This document shows positions 15,310-23,375 of a stretch of DNA of 37,399 nt, piece after piece (the first letter of the stretch is position 1; each line of letters starts with the position of its first letter). The notes below the pieces were generated by a model. That model was given only the letters and a program-made list of their open reading frames with translations, did not search any database and had not been told where the DNA came from. Origin of the DNA: an uncultured Clostridia bacterium (GTDB lineage Bacteria; Bacillota; Clostridia; Christensenellales; Borkfalkiaceae); NCBI GenBank assembly GCA_947053545.1, contig CAMRSY010000014.1, forward strand, positions 1-37,399. The letters run 5' to 3'. The translations under genes were made by a program, and so were the position numbers.

Positions 15310-16124
15310 TGATTGAACATTTTCCCGTTTAAATAGTTGGTAACTTTTTCCGGCATTACGCGGGTGGCAAAGCGTTTTGCCGTATTCATAGCGCCGCAGG
15401 TTTTTATTATAGGCGGCTTTTCCGCAATTAGCACCTTATATATATCTTCCGCAACGCGCGAAGGTTTCATTCCGCTCTGTTCCATATTGTTTAAAGCGGC
15501 GACCGCGCGGTTTAACGACTTGCCGTAACAGCCGTTTTCCTCTTCCGGATATACCTTGCGTTTAAACGAAAAGTTGGTTGCCGTTCCTCCCGGAAGAATT
15601 GCGGTTGCGGAAATGTTGTAACCGTTAAGTTCGGTATTGGCTTCGCGCGCAAGCATTTCCAAAGCCGCTTTCGAACAGGAATAAAACGCGTCGAACACTA
15701 TGGGAACGTCGCCGCCCAGCGAACCGACGAGAACAATTTTGCCCCCCTTCTTTTTCATAAACGGTATCGCCGTTTGCATTGCCTTTAACGCGCCGAAAAA
15801 GTTAACCTCGAACAGGTATTTATAATCGGTTTCTTTTGCATATTCCAAAGGCGCTGCCATAGAAAATCCGGCGCAGTAAACAAGCGCGTTTAAGCCGTAT
15901 TTTTCAGCCGCGGACGAAATAGCGTCGTATGCTTCGCTTCCGCAGGTTACGTCGGCACAGATATTATGAACTTTTGCATTATTGCACGTAGTGCGCGAAA
16001 TATTGGTTACTTCCCAACCGCGGTTTACAAGGCGCACGCAAGTTTCGTAGCCTATACCCGAACTGCCGCCGACAACCACGACCGAAGGACGCGGCGATAA
16101 TTTTTTATTAGCATTGTTTTCCAT
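15306..16124 (-). CDS. SDR-family oxidoreductase upstream of spoVAC
   Basis: Classical short-chain dehydrogenase of about 272 residues. The cofactor loop GGSSGIG follows a VVVV strand near residue 20. The usual NNAG is replaced by YCAG, and the YSCSK motif supplies the catalytic Tyr and Lys. A C-terminal extension of about 40 residues lies past the core fold. The frame is open 69 bases further upstream, but that region is the terminator hairpin of the preceding gene, so I take the internal ATG before ENNANKKL. Its Shine-Dalgarno is poor. Its stop overlaps the 31-codon ORF. Substrate unknown; a link to spore membrane lipid or cortex chemistry would be speculation. Confidence 0.82.
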   Translation of the reverse strand: MENNANKKLSPRPSVVVVGGSSGIGYETCVRLVNRGWEVTNISRTTCNNAKVHNICADVTCGSEAYDAISSAAEKYGLNALVYCAGFSMAAPLEYAKETDYKYLFEVNFFGALKAMQTAIPFMKKKGGKIVLVGSLGGDVPIVFDAFYSCSKAALEMLAREANTELNGYNISATAILPGGTATNFSFKRKVYPEEENGCYGKSLNRAVAALNNMEQSGMKPSRVAEDIYKVLIAEKPPIIKTCGAMNTAKRFATRVMPEKVTNYLNGKMFNQ

Positions 16125-16149
16125 ACGACTATTTTGCGGAAAGACAGGG

Positions 16150-16186
16150 AAAATATGCGCCTCGCGGCGAAATCGCCGCGAGGCGC
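16150..16186 (-). terminator. Strong GC-rich hairpin terminator
   Basis: A perfect 14-bp inverted repeat (16157-16170 and 16173-16186), nearly all G and C, with a 2-base centre. On the minus strand it is followed by ATATTTT. It begins 11 bases after the stop of the four-helix membrane protein gene. The T-run is short, so termination relies on the stem. Confidence 0.75.
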
Positions 16187-16196
16187 TGTACATATG

Positions 16197-17381
16197 TTAT
16201 TTACTTGATTTTGTTTTAGAAGAAACTTTTTTAACAGGCGGTTTTTTAGCGGCTGGTTTAACAACGGTTTTATTGCTGACCGAAGGGGCTTTTGAAACGC
16301 CGTTAGCCTTTTTTTTCGTCGCGGACGCGCCCTTCTTTTCGGTATCCGCCGCAACCGCGCTTTCGCCTGCGCTTTTGGACGGCAAGCCGGCCGACCTGTT
16401 TTTTCTTATCTTCTGCAATTTTTCGAGGTCGTAGTCCGTCTTTGTTATCAACTGCTTGCCGTGCGGCTGGGCTATTACGCCACGTAATATTAAATTGCGC
16501 GATTTTAACTCGACTATCGCCTCTTTGAACCGCTGAGTAACTCCGTCCGTTAAAACGGCAACTCCGCGCCTGCACATCGCCTCGACAACTTTAAATATTA
16601 TTGGCTTTGTTAGAAGCATCTCGAACTCAATGTTCTGCACATAATAGTAAAACCGCGCCAGTCTTTCCACCGAATCGTCACCGTCGGCAAAGAAATTGTC
16701 TATATCGGCGCAAATTTTAACGCATTGCCGCACGCACTTACGCGAAGCGAGACAGTTTCGTATAAGCGGAATTATCAGCGGCCAGAAACATATGAATATG
16801 TAAAGCGTCTGCCCCGTTGTAGCCTGAACGAAATTAACCCCGACTAGCGTTACGGCAATTGCAATAAGGCATATTACGTAACCGGCAAAAAGTCTGCTTG
16901 AAAGATAACGTATCTTGGCCGCGGACGTACGGCACAGATACAGATAGCTGTAATCGTCGGTTATTTCCGAGGGAACGAAACTTACCGGGTATTTTTCAAG
17001 TTTGCGCATTTTAGGCAACCCTTTGCGGATTGCCAGCTCGTTCAAGTCGTTGGTACTCTCCCTGTCGTACTCGATTTTTGAAAAAGACGAGCCTGTTATT
17101 TCCGCCTCGTACAGCTGATGGCTGAGTATCGCCTTTTCCTTATAATTACTCAGCAGTGCGGATGCAACCTCGTTTATTATAGTCAACGCAAACGATACGC
17201 ACGAACATATCAGCTTCGTAAGCTCGTCCGAGCTTGGCAGAAAACAGATAACCACCGGCACTACGTTTAAAAGGTATAAAAAAAGTTTAGTGTATTTAAG
17301 CTCGGTAAACATTGAGTTGGCGGCAAACAAAAATTTTGCGCAACCGTCTTTAGCACAACGTTCTTTTACTCTGTTCATCAT
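16197..17381 (-). CDS. Four-helix membrane protein resembling S-4TM effectors, with a lysine-rich tail
   Basis: 394 residues. Two helical hairpins (about 32-49 with 57-78, and 163-183 with 192-210) frame a central soluble region. That region has KAILSHQLYEAEI near 83-95 and YP..F.PSEI....YLYLCRTSAAKIRYLSSRL near 131-163. A helical cytoplasmic region follows (215-325). This layout matches the S-4TM family, described as putative pore-forming effectors linked to SMODS-type nucleotide signalling. From about 325 the protein ends in a disordered tail rich in Lys, Ala, Ser and Pro, with KKPPVKK-like repeats similar to a histone H1 tail. No nucleotidyltransferase or other defence gene adjoins it. GGAG precedes the tandem ATG ATG. 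Family assignment is moderate and function unknown. Confidence 0.62.
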   Translation of the reverse strand: MMNRVKERCAKDGCAKFLFAANSMFTELKYTKLFLYLLNVVPVVICFLPSSDELTKLICSCVSFALTIINEVASALLSNYKEKAILSHQLYEAEITGSSFSKIEYDRESTNDLNELAIRKGLPKMRKLEKYPVSFVPSEITDDYSYLYLCRTSAAKIRYLSSRLFAGYVICLIAIAVTLVGVNFVQATTGQTLYIFICFWPLIIPLIRNCLASRKCVRQCVKICADIDNFFADGDDSVERLARFYYYVQNIEFEMLLTKPIIFKVVEAMCRRGVAVLTDGVTQRFKEAIVELKSRNLILRGVIAQPHGKQLITKTDYDLEKLQKIRKNRSAGLPSKSAGESAVAADTEKKGASATKKKANGVSKAPSVSNKTVVKPAAKKPPVKKVSSKTKSSK

Positions 17382-17473
17382 TCGCTCCGTTAAGGTAGTT
17401 ACATATATAGTATAATATTAAATAAGCTTTGACAAATGTTTAAATACGGCAACCGTAAAATTATACAATTTAA

Positions 17474-17514
17474 ACAATAAAAGTTCCCGCAAGCCATAAT
17501 CCGGCTTGCGGGAA
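17474..17514 (-). terminator. Intrinsic terminator after the ZIP transporter gene
   Basis: Perfect 12-bp stem (TTCCCGCAAGCC and GGCTTGCGGGAA, 17484-17495 and 17503-17514) with a 7-base loop. On the minus strand it is followed by CTTTTATTG. It begins 12 bases after the stop codon. Confidence 0.85.
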
Positions 17515-17525
17515 TGCAAAAACTT

Positions 17526-18296
17526 TCAGCCGAAAGCGATATCGAGTATCATCATAAGCGCAAATCCCAGAATAACGCCTACCGTTGCTTTAAGTTTGTC
17601 GGTTTCGAAACTTTCGGGCACAAGCTCCGAACACACCACCGCAACCATAGCCCCCGCGGAAAAAGCCAGCGCGAAAGGCAATATGCCGCTTACCCAGGTT
17701 ACGGCAAGCGCGCCCACAACGCCAGCAACTATCTCAACTGCCCCCGAAAGCTGACCTATTAAAAAACTTTTTGCGCGCGAATAGCCGTTTGCCCGCAACG
17801 GAAACGCAACGCACATACCTTCGGGGAAATTTTGAATACCTATTCCGACGGCAAGCATAATGGCGGCAACCGCGCCCACCCCGCTGCCTTGCGACAGCGC
17901 TCCGAACGCCACGCCGACCGCCAGACCTTCGGGCACGTTATGTACCGTTACGGCTACCGTCATAACCGCGCAAGAACGGTTTTTTTCGTCCCTGTTTTTG
18001 GTGAGCTTTCCTATTATGATATCGGTAACCGATATTAGCAATCCGCCGAGAATAAAACCAGCGGTAAGCACCAGATACGAGTAATTGCCGCCCTGCTCAA
18101 GCGCGGGCAGAAGAAGCGAAAAAAACGACGACGCCAGCATAATGCCCGCCGCCCCGGATAACATAAAGCAAAAAGCCGTTTTGCTTACCTTTTTATAAAA
18201 GAACACGAGCGAAGCCCCAAGCGCCGTAAGCGCCCACGTAAACAGCGTAGCCAACAGCGCCTGAAGCCAGCCCGGAAGACCTATAAACCAATCCAA
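17526..18296 (-). CDS. ZIP-family metal transporter, GufA/ZupT-like
   Basis: An inner-membrane divalent cation importer (zinc and related metals) of 256 residues with about eight membrane helices. The two metal-site motifs of the family are clear: HNVPEG at 119-124 and QNFPEG at 155-160. The latter is the form seen in the GufA branch. A short hydrophilic loop (NRDEKNRS near 101-108) separates the halves. Translation starts at TTG with GGGAG nine bases upstream. It has its own terminator, and acpP upstream is also closed by one, so it is a single-gene unit. I see no Zur-like operator. The metal cannot be told from sequence. Confidence 0.9.
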   Translation of the reverse strand: MDWFIGLPGWLQALLATLFTWALTALGASLVFFYKKVSKTAFCFMLSGAAGIMLASSFFSLLLPALEQGGNYSYLVLTAGFILGGLLISVTDIIIGKLTKNRDEKNRSCAVMTVAVTVHNVPEGLAVGVAFGALSQGSGVGAVAAIMLAVGIGIQNFPEGMCVAFPLRANGYSRAKSFLIGQLSGAVEIVAGVVGALAVTWVSGILPFALAFSAGAMVAVVCSELVPESFETDKLKATVGVILGFALMMILDIAFG

Positions 18297-18377
18297 AACG
18301 TTTTTCTCCCGTAAAAATTGTAGTTATTACATTTTATGCGGGAAACGTGCGCGTTTGGCAATACGTATTAAAATTGT

Positions 18378-18413
18378 TAAAGCCGCGCGGCAAAAACTGC
18401 CGCGCGGCTTTTT
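18378..18413 (-). terminator. GC-rich terminator between acpP and the ZIP gene
   Basis: A perfect stem of AAGCCGCGCGGCA and its complement (18380-18392 and 18398-18410) with a 5-base loop. It has T-runs on both sides and so could work in either direction. Here it ends the acpP transcript, 16 bases past its stop. The T-run is actually better on the plus strand, where no gene approaches. Confidence 0.8.
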
Positions 18414-18428
18414 AAATTTGCTTGATAA

Positions 18429-18650
18429 TTAAAGTTTTTCCAGTATTTCAACTATTTCGCCGACGGTTTTAATTTTTGTAACCTCGTCGTCGGGAATGGT
18501 TTTGCCTGTTTCGTCTTCAAGCGTCATTAACAGCTCGACCACGTCAAGGCTGTCCGCCCCCAAATCGTCAACAATTTTGCTGTCCGCCGTTATTTTTGAC
18601 TGGGGAATTCCCAACTGTTCCGCAAGCAATTTTGCTACTTTTTCAAACAT
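18429..18650 (-). CDS. acpP: Acyl carrier protein
   Basis: Carries growing acyl chains on a 4'-phosphopantetheine arm during fatty-acid synthesis. The 73 residues are the normal length. The attachment serine is S34 in the DSL motif (DDLGADSLDVVELLM). The acidic helix II that follows is typical of proteins docking with Fab enzymes and holo-ACP synthase. It has AGGAG before the ATG, its own consensus promoter and its own terminator. No fab, plsX or rnc gene is nearby, unlike the usual plsX-fabD-acpP arrangement. A specialised acyl carrier is possible, but the sequence is ordinary for AcpP. Confidence 0.95.
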   Translation of the reverse strand: MFEKVAKLLAEQLGIPQSKITADSKIVDDLGADSLDVVELLMTLEDETGKTIPDDEVTKIKTVGEIVEILEKL

Positions 18651-18683
18651 ATATTATAATTCTCCTAAATAATTTGCACTGCA

Positions 18684-18713
18684 ATTATATATTTATTTTA
18701 TTACATTTGTCAA
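18684..18713 (-). promoter_or_regulatory. Consensus sigma-70 promoter of acpP
   Basis: On the minus strand, TTGACA (18708-18713) and TATAAT (18684-18689) are separated by 18 bases, both perfect. It lies directly after the end of tex and gives a leader of about 25 bases, consistent with the high expression expected of an acyl carrier protein. Confidence 0.9.
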
Positions 18714-18722
18714 CCGTTTTTA

Positions 18723-20882
18723 TTACTTTGCCTGCGACTTTGCCAGCTGCTTGATTGATAAGCCTATGCGCTGTTTTTTGACGTCGAGATTAATAATTAC
18801 GGCTTTTACTTTCTGCCCCACCTTTAAAACGTCGGACGGGTGCTTTATGTAGCGGTCACATATTTCCGACACGTGAACAAGCCCGTCCTGATGAACGCCG
18901 ATATCGATAAACGCGCCGAAATCGATAACGTTTCGAACCGAACCTTCAACTACCATTCCCACCGACAAATCTTCTATACTCATAATATCTCTGCGCAACA
19001 CGGGCGAGGGCAGGCTGTCGCGTATATCGCGGCCAGGCTTTAATAGTTCAACGACTATATCGTTCATTGTCGCCCTGTCAAGCCCGCAGTATTCCGCCGC
19101 TTTATTTTCGCCGTATTCCTTAATTTTTGCGGGAAGTTCTTTTAAATTGTCCTTCTTTACGTCGTTTGCGGTATATCCGAAAAGACTTAAAAGTTTTTCG
19201 GCTTTATCGTAGCTTTCGGGATGTACGGCGGTGTTATCGAATATATTTTTGCCGTCGGTTATGCGCAAAAATCCTGCACACTGCTCGTACGCCTTTGCCC
19301 CCAGTTTCGGCACCTTTAAAAGCTGCTTTCTTTCCGTAAACTTACCGTTCTCTTCACGGTAGGCGATAACGTTTTTTGCTACGCCCGCATTTAAGCCCGC
19401 AACATATTTCAACAGATACGCGCTTGCGGTATTTAAGTCTACGCCGACGCTGTTGACGCAGTCTTCCAAAACACCGCCTAAAACCGCGTCTAAACGCTTT
19501 TTATCCATATCGTGCTGATATTGCCCCACTCCTATCGATTTGGGATCGATTTTAATAAGCTCGGCAAGCGGGTCCTGAAGGCGGCGGGCAATGGAAATTG
19601 CCGAACGCAAAGTTAAGTCGTAATCGGGAAATTCTTCCACGGCAAGCGGACTGGCGGAATAGACTGAAGCCCCCGCTTCGTTTACCACGGCGTAGGACAC
19701 ATCCCTGTCTATCTCCTTCAAAAGTTCGGCAACGAATATTTCCGTTTCCTTGCCTGCGGTTCCGTTTCCTATGGAAATTACGTCAACCTTGTGCTTTGCA
19801 ATCAAATCTTTTATTATACGTTTGCTTTCCTCTACTTTACTGTGGGGAGGTACGGGATAGATAACCGACGTTGCCAATACCTTGCCGGTATCGTCTACGA
19901 CCGCCACCTTACACCCTGTACGGTAACCGGGGTCGAGCCCCAACGTTACTTTGCCCTTTACCGGAGACTGTAAAAGCAGGGGGCGCAGATTTACCTCGAA
20001 CATACGAATCGCCTGTTCGCCCGCCCTGTCGGTTAAAATCGAGCGGACCTCGCGCTCTACAGAAGGCTGAATAAGCCTGTCGTAGCCGTCGGAAACCGCC
20101 TCCCTGATAAGGTCGGCGGACGCGCCCTTGGTTTTTACGTATTTAGCCGCGCAGACACGCTTTGCAACCTCGCCGTCGAATGCTATTTTAACGCGCAGGC
20201 ACTCTTCCTTTTCGCCGCGGTTTATCGCCAGAATTCTGTGATTTTTTATTTCGGGAATCAGTTCGCAGTAGTCAGCGTACATATCGTACGTGCCCTTGCC
20301 GTCGTCTTTTAAAAGCTTAACCTGAATTTCGCCGTGGTTTTCCATAAGCGCGCGCAGCTTTTTACGCAGTTCGGCATTATCCGAAACAATTTCGGCGATT
20401 ATATCTTTGGCGCCGTCAATAGCCTGTTGCGCCGTTTCAACTCCGCTTTCTTCGGATATGTATTTTTCAGCCTCGGCAAAAGGGTCGCCTTCCTGAGCCA
20501 AAATAAAATCGGCAAGGGGCTGCAATCCCTTTGCTACCGCAACCGAAGCGCGCGTTTTTTTCTTTTGCTTATAGGGGCGGTAAACGTCCTCTATTTCGGT
20601 CATAGTAACGCAGGCGTCGATTGCAGACTGAATTTCTCCGGTCATTTTACCCTGTTCCGTTATCGCCGCAGCAACCTCTCCCTTGCGCTTTTCAAGGTTT
20701 TGCAGATATTCGTATCTGTCTGCGAACTGCCTTAAAACCTGATCGTCTATCGCGCCCGTCATTTCTTTACGGTAACGCGCGATAAAGGGAATAGTGTTTC
20801 CCTCGTCCAAAAGCTTAACCACGTTTTCCGCATGGTCGGGTTTTAATTTAAATTCCTCGGTTAACTGCTTTACAATTTCCAT
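18723..20882 (-). CDS. tex: Tex-family RNA-binding transcription accessory protein
   Basis: A cytoplasmic nucleic-acid-binding protein linked to transcription. The 719 residues show the full Tex layout. A helical N-terminal part contains IPFIARYRKEMTGAIDD near 32-48. A YqgF/RNase H-like domain begins at TLGLDPGYRTGCKVAVVD near 325. Helix-hairpin-helix repeats follow (VGVDLNTAS, LLKVPKLGAKAYEQ), and a C-terminal S1 domain covers about 640-710 (GSVRNVIDFGAFIDIGVHQDGLVHVS). The start has GAGGA seven bases upstream. It follows the alkD-like gene by 63 bases with no clear terminator, so it may be the end of the long repair-gene transcript. Confidence 0.96.
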   Translation of the reverse strand: MEIVKQLTEEFKLKPDHAENVVKLLDEGNTIPFIARYRKEMTGAIDDQVLRQFADRYEYLQNLEKRKGEVAAAITEQGKMTGEIQSAIDACVTMTEIEDVYRPYKQKKKTRASVAVAKGLQPLADFILAQEGDPFAEAEKYISEESGVETAQQAIDGAKDIIAEIVSDNAELRKKLRALMENHGEIQVKLLKDDGKGTYDMYADYCELIPEIKNHRILAINRGEKEECLRVKIAFDGEVAKRVCAAKYVKTKGASADLIREAVSDGYDRLIQPSVEREVRSILTDRAGEQAIRMFEVNLRPLLLQSPVKGKVTLGLDPGYRTGCKVAVVDDTGKVLATSVIYPVPPHSKVEESKRIIKDLIAKHKVDVISIGNGTAGKETEIFVAELLKEIDRDVSYAVVNEAGASVYSASPLAVEEFPDYDLTLRSAISIARRLQDPLAELIKIDPKSIGVGQYQHDMDKKRLDAVLGGVLEDCVNSVGVDLNTASAYLLKYVAGLNAGVAKNVIAYREENGKFTERKQLLKVPKLGAKAYEQCAGFLRITDGKNIFDNTAVHPESYDKAEKLLSLFGYTANDVKKDNLKELPAKIKEYGENKAAEYCGLDRATMNDIVVELLKPGRDIRDSLPSPVLRRDIMSIEDLSVGMVVEGSVRNVIDFGAFIDIGVHQDGLVHVSEICDRYIKHPSDVLKVGQKVKAVIINLDVKKQRIGLSIKQLAKSQAK

Positions 20883-20945
20883 AATAATTCCTCTCCCGCA
20901 AATTTTCCGCAGACACAGACGCGCCCTTTTAGTGACAAATGCGGG

Positions 20946-21671
20946 TTATCTTTTTAACGTTTTTAAAAAGTCTTTTTGTTCTTTGGTTAAACGGTAACTT
21001 TCGCACGCCTTTTGTATGGCTTTGTTGTGCGTTTTTATATCGAAAGTTTCCGCACCCCTTCCCTTTTCGTCATAATACCCTGCGTTTGCCTTTAAAAACG
21101 CCACGCCGTCGTCGTAGCTTTTTACAACCACCTCGGCTATAAGCCACGCCGCCGCCATGTGTACGTAATAAAAATTATAATCTATTTCATTACCCGTAAC
21201 CGCATCGAAAATTAGTTGCAGGTATTTATCCTCTACGTAAAAATGTAAAAGCGTTGTGAGAGCAAAACGTTGCTCAAACTCTTTTCCGCTCCACGTATAT
21301 TCTCTGATATACGGCAAAAACTCTTCCCTGTGCTTTGCTATGCATTTGGGCGCAAAACAGTCGCAAGTAGCCCAGTTGTCTATAAGCGCAACGCATTTAT
21401 CGGCGTAATTTTTAAATTCGCACCAAGGTAACAGCGCAACCGCTTGCAACTTTATAAAAGTTACCTCGTAATAATCGTCGGGGAAGGTCAATAGCTCTGG
21501 CACGAAATTTTTATAACTTTTTGCAATTTTGCGCAAAGCGGGAACGCGCACGCCCAAAACGTTAAGTTTGTCGTTCTTTATCAGCCGTTTATGAAAAGCG
21601 GCGTATTCGGGCTCGGCGTTATCTTTAAGTTCTTTCAAAAGCTCGTCGTAGAGCGGCGTACCATTCGTCAT
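20946..21671 (-). CDS. AlkD-like DNA alkylation repair protein
   Basis: HEAT-like helical-repeat protein of the AlkC/AlkD DNA glycosylase superfamily, which removes bulky or charged alkylated bases without base flipping. The 241 residues include the N-terminal LLKELKDNAEPEYAAFHKRL helix and LGVRVPALRKIAK. A D.WATCD segment follows, and WSGKEFEQRFALTTLLHFYV matches the region that supplies active-site Trp, Asp and Arg residues in AlkD. The first 47 bases lie inside the preceding glycosylase gene. The start cannot be moved downstream without losing conserved residues, so the overlap is real. Activity on a given lesion is not predictable. Confidence 0.88.
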   Translation of the reverse strand: MTNGTPLYDELLKELKDNAEPEYAAFHKRLIKNDKLNVLGVRVPALRKIAKSYKNFVPELLTFPDDYYEVTFIKLQAVALLPWCEFKNYADKCVALIDNWATCDCFAPKCIAKHREEFLPYIREYTWSGKEFEQRFALTTLLHFYVEDKYLQLIFDAVTGNEIDYNFYYVHMAAAWLIAEVVVKSYDDGVAFLKANAGYYDEKGRGAETFDIKTHNKAIQKACESYRLTKEQKDFLKTLKR

Positions 21672-22110
21672 CGTTTCTTCTTGCGTTTGCGGGGCTTGTG
21701 GAAGGCAATTTAAAATAAGGAATTTGCAATCCGCCGTAATTCTTTTCGAATATCGAAAATGCGCGCCCGCCGTTTATAAGTATACACCGTACGGGCGCGT
21801 TTTGCAATACGTAATGTAAATTTGCCACTTTGAAATTTTTTATGGTTTCGTCGCGGCTGCCTACGATTTCGCACTCGGTAACAATATCCCAAAGCGCTAT
21901 TTCATTGCGCAGGCAAAACGATTTTTTTTCTTCGGTACTTACGGGCTTGTCCTCTTTAAAAAAAGTTGAAAGTATGCGCCAGAAAGCGTTTTGAGGATGC
22001 CCGTAATAAAAGCTTTGCTCTCTGCTTTTCACCGACGGAAAACTTCCCAGAATAAGTACGCGGCTTGCGCCGTTGAAATAGGGTTCGAAACCCTTAATAA
22101 GTTCGCTCAT
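21625..22110 (-). CDS. Hypoxanthine-DNA glycosylase-like protein (UDG family 6)
   Basis: A small uracil-DNA-glycosylase-superfamily enzyme of the family annotated as DNA-deoxyinosine glycosylase, which excises deaminated adenine. The diagnostic N-terminal block LILGSFPSVKSREQSFYYGHPQNAFW is present near 20-45, along with IVTECEIVGSRDETIKN and the C-terminal PSTSPANAR segment. About 161 residues. I take the ATG at MSELIKGF; a GTG five codons upstream is also in frame, and neither has a good ribosome-binding site. Its 3' end overlaps the alkD-like gene by 47 bases, making a two-glycosylase pair downstream of the M16 peptidase gene. Confidence 0.85.
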   Translation of the reverse strand: MSELIKGFEPYFNGASRVLILGSFPSVKSREQSFYYGHPQNAFWRILSTFFKEDKPVSTEEKKSFCLRNEIALWDIVTECEIVGSRDETIKNFKVANLHYVLQNAPVRCILINGGRAFSIFEKNYGGLQIPYFKLPSTSPANARRNDDEWYAALRRAFERT

Positions 22111-22139
22111 AATTTTTACGCGCACGTATTACGCTTTAA

Positions 22140-23375
22140 TTATTTCAAAGGCTTGTCCACGTTGCCGACAAGCGCGGTTGCACGGTACTTTTCGTCGAAA
22201 TTGTACTCGATAGCTTCGTACACGTCGTTTAAGGTTACGGCGTTAAGCTTGCCCACCCTCTCTTCGAAATCGTAAATTCTGCCCGAATAGATAAGCTCTT
22301 TACCATATAAAAGCATTTGCGAACTGGTGCTTTCCTGCGCGTAAATAAGCGACGACAGCAACTGCTCTTTGCCGCGTTTAAACTCGTCCTGCGTTAACGT
22401 TTTCTTCTTTAAGTCCGCAATGCAGTTTTCCACCGCCTCGACCGACTGCAAATAATTTTCGGCATTAACCCCCGCGTAAACGGTCAGCGCGCCGCTTTTT
22501 TCGTAAGTGGATACATACGAGTAAACGGTATACGCAAGCCCCAACTCTTCCCTTACCGTCTGAAAAAGGCGCGACGACATACTGCCGCCCAAAACGGCGT
22601 TCATAATCTGCGTGGCGTCGCACAGCCTTTCGTACCTTTTCATTGAAGGATAGGAAATTGCAATGTGTACCTGTTCGATATCCTTGGATTTGTAAAGATT
22701 GCGGTTTTTAAGAGTTACGCACAAGGGGCGCTTTTCGGCTTTAGTCGGCGCAAGATTACCGAAATATTTTTGCACAAGCTGCTCGGCAAACTCAACGGAA
22801 ATATTGCCCGCCATAGAAATTATGATATTATCGGTAGTATAACGCGCTTTCAGATAGCCGTAAATATCTTCGCGGGAAAAGCCCTTTACATTTTTCTTGC
22901 TTCCCAGTATATTGCGGCCGTAATTCTCTTCGCCGAAAAACGCCTTCGACAGCAAATCAAGGCACAAATCGTCGGGCGTATCCTCGTTCATACTTATTTC
23001 CTCTACGACAACGCCCTTTTCTCTTTTCATTTCGTCGGCGGGGAACACGCTGTTTAAAAACAGGTCGGACAATATTTCAAACGCCTCCGCGGCGTGGTTC
23101 GACGTAGACTTTGCGTAATAACAGGTAATATCTTTTGAGGTAAACGCGTTTACCTGTGCGCCTATCGCGTCCATATTGTCGGAAATTTGAAACGACGTGC
23201 GCCTTTCGGTGCCCTTGAACATCATATGTTCGATAAAGTGCGAAATGCCGTCTTCCCTATCGCTTTCCACACACGCGCCTGTGCCCACAATTATGCCCAT
23301 AGAAACGGACATAAGTCCGCTCATCTGTTTGACAGTCAGCCTTATACCGTTGTCGAGTTGTTTGAAATGTACCAT
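22140..23375 (-). CDS. M16-family zinc peptidase (MlpA/YmxG-like)
   Basis: A 411-residue pitrilysin/insulinase-family protease. The inverted zinc motif HFIEH is at 46-50, with the downstream EEISMNEDTPDD segment supplying the remaining acidic ligand. The second half repeats the fold without a zinc site and has the RVG..NAVT.. region typical of the family. It starts in TAATG, sharing one base with the stop of the deacetylase-like gene, with GGAG just upstream. The deacetylase then M16 peptidase order matches ylxY-mlpA of Bacillus. No signal peptide is visible, so it is probably cytoplasmic. Confidence 0.94.
   Translation of the reverse strand: MVHFKQLDNGIRLTVKQMSGLMSVSMGIIVGTGACVESDREDGISHFIEHMMFKGTERRTSFQISDNMDAIGAQVNAFTSKDITCYYAKSTSNHAAEAFEILSDLFLNSVFPADEMKREKGVVVEEISMNEDTPDDLCLDLLSKAFFGEENYGRNILGSKKNVKGFSREDIYGYLKARYTTDNIIISMAGNISVEFAEQLVQKYFGNLAPTKAEKRPLCVTLKNRNLYKSKDIEQVHIAISYPSMKRYERLCDATQIMNAVLGGSMSSRLFQTVREELGLAYTVYSYVSTYEKSGALTVYAGVNAENYLQSVEAVENCIADLKKKTLTQDEFKRGKEQLLSSLIYAQESTSSQMLLYGKELIYSGRIYDFEERVGKLNAVTLNDVYEAIEYNFDEKYRATALVGNVDKPLK

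Noticed and set aside
16125-16193. Longer N-terminus for the SDR gene upstream of spoVAC
   Set aside because: The extra codons are read through the GC-rich terminator hairpin of the previous gene and give an Arg-rich sequence foreign to SDR proteins; the internal ATG fits the family better.
17401-17470. Plus-strand TTGACA near 17429 as a promoter
   Set aside because: No properly spaced -10 follows and no plus-strand gene lies downstream.
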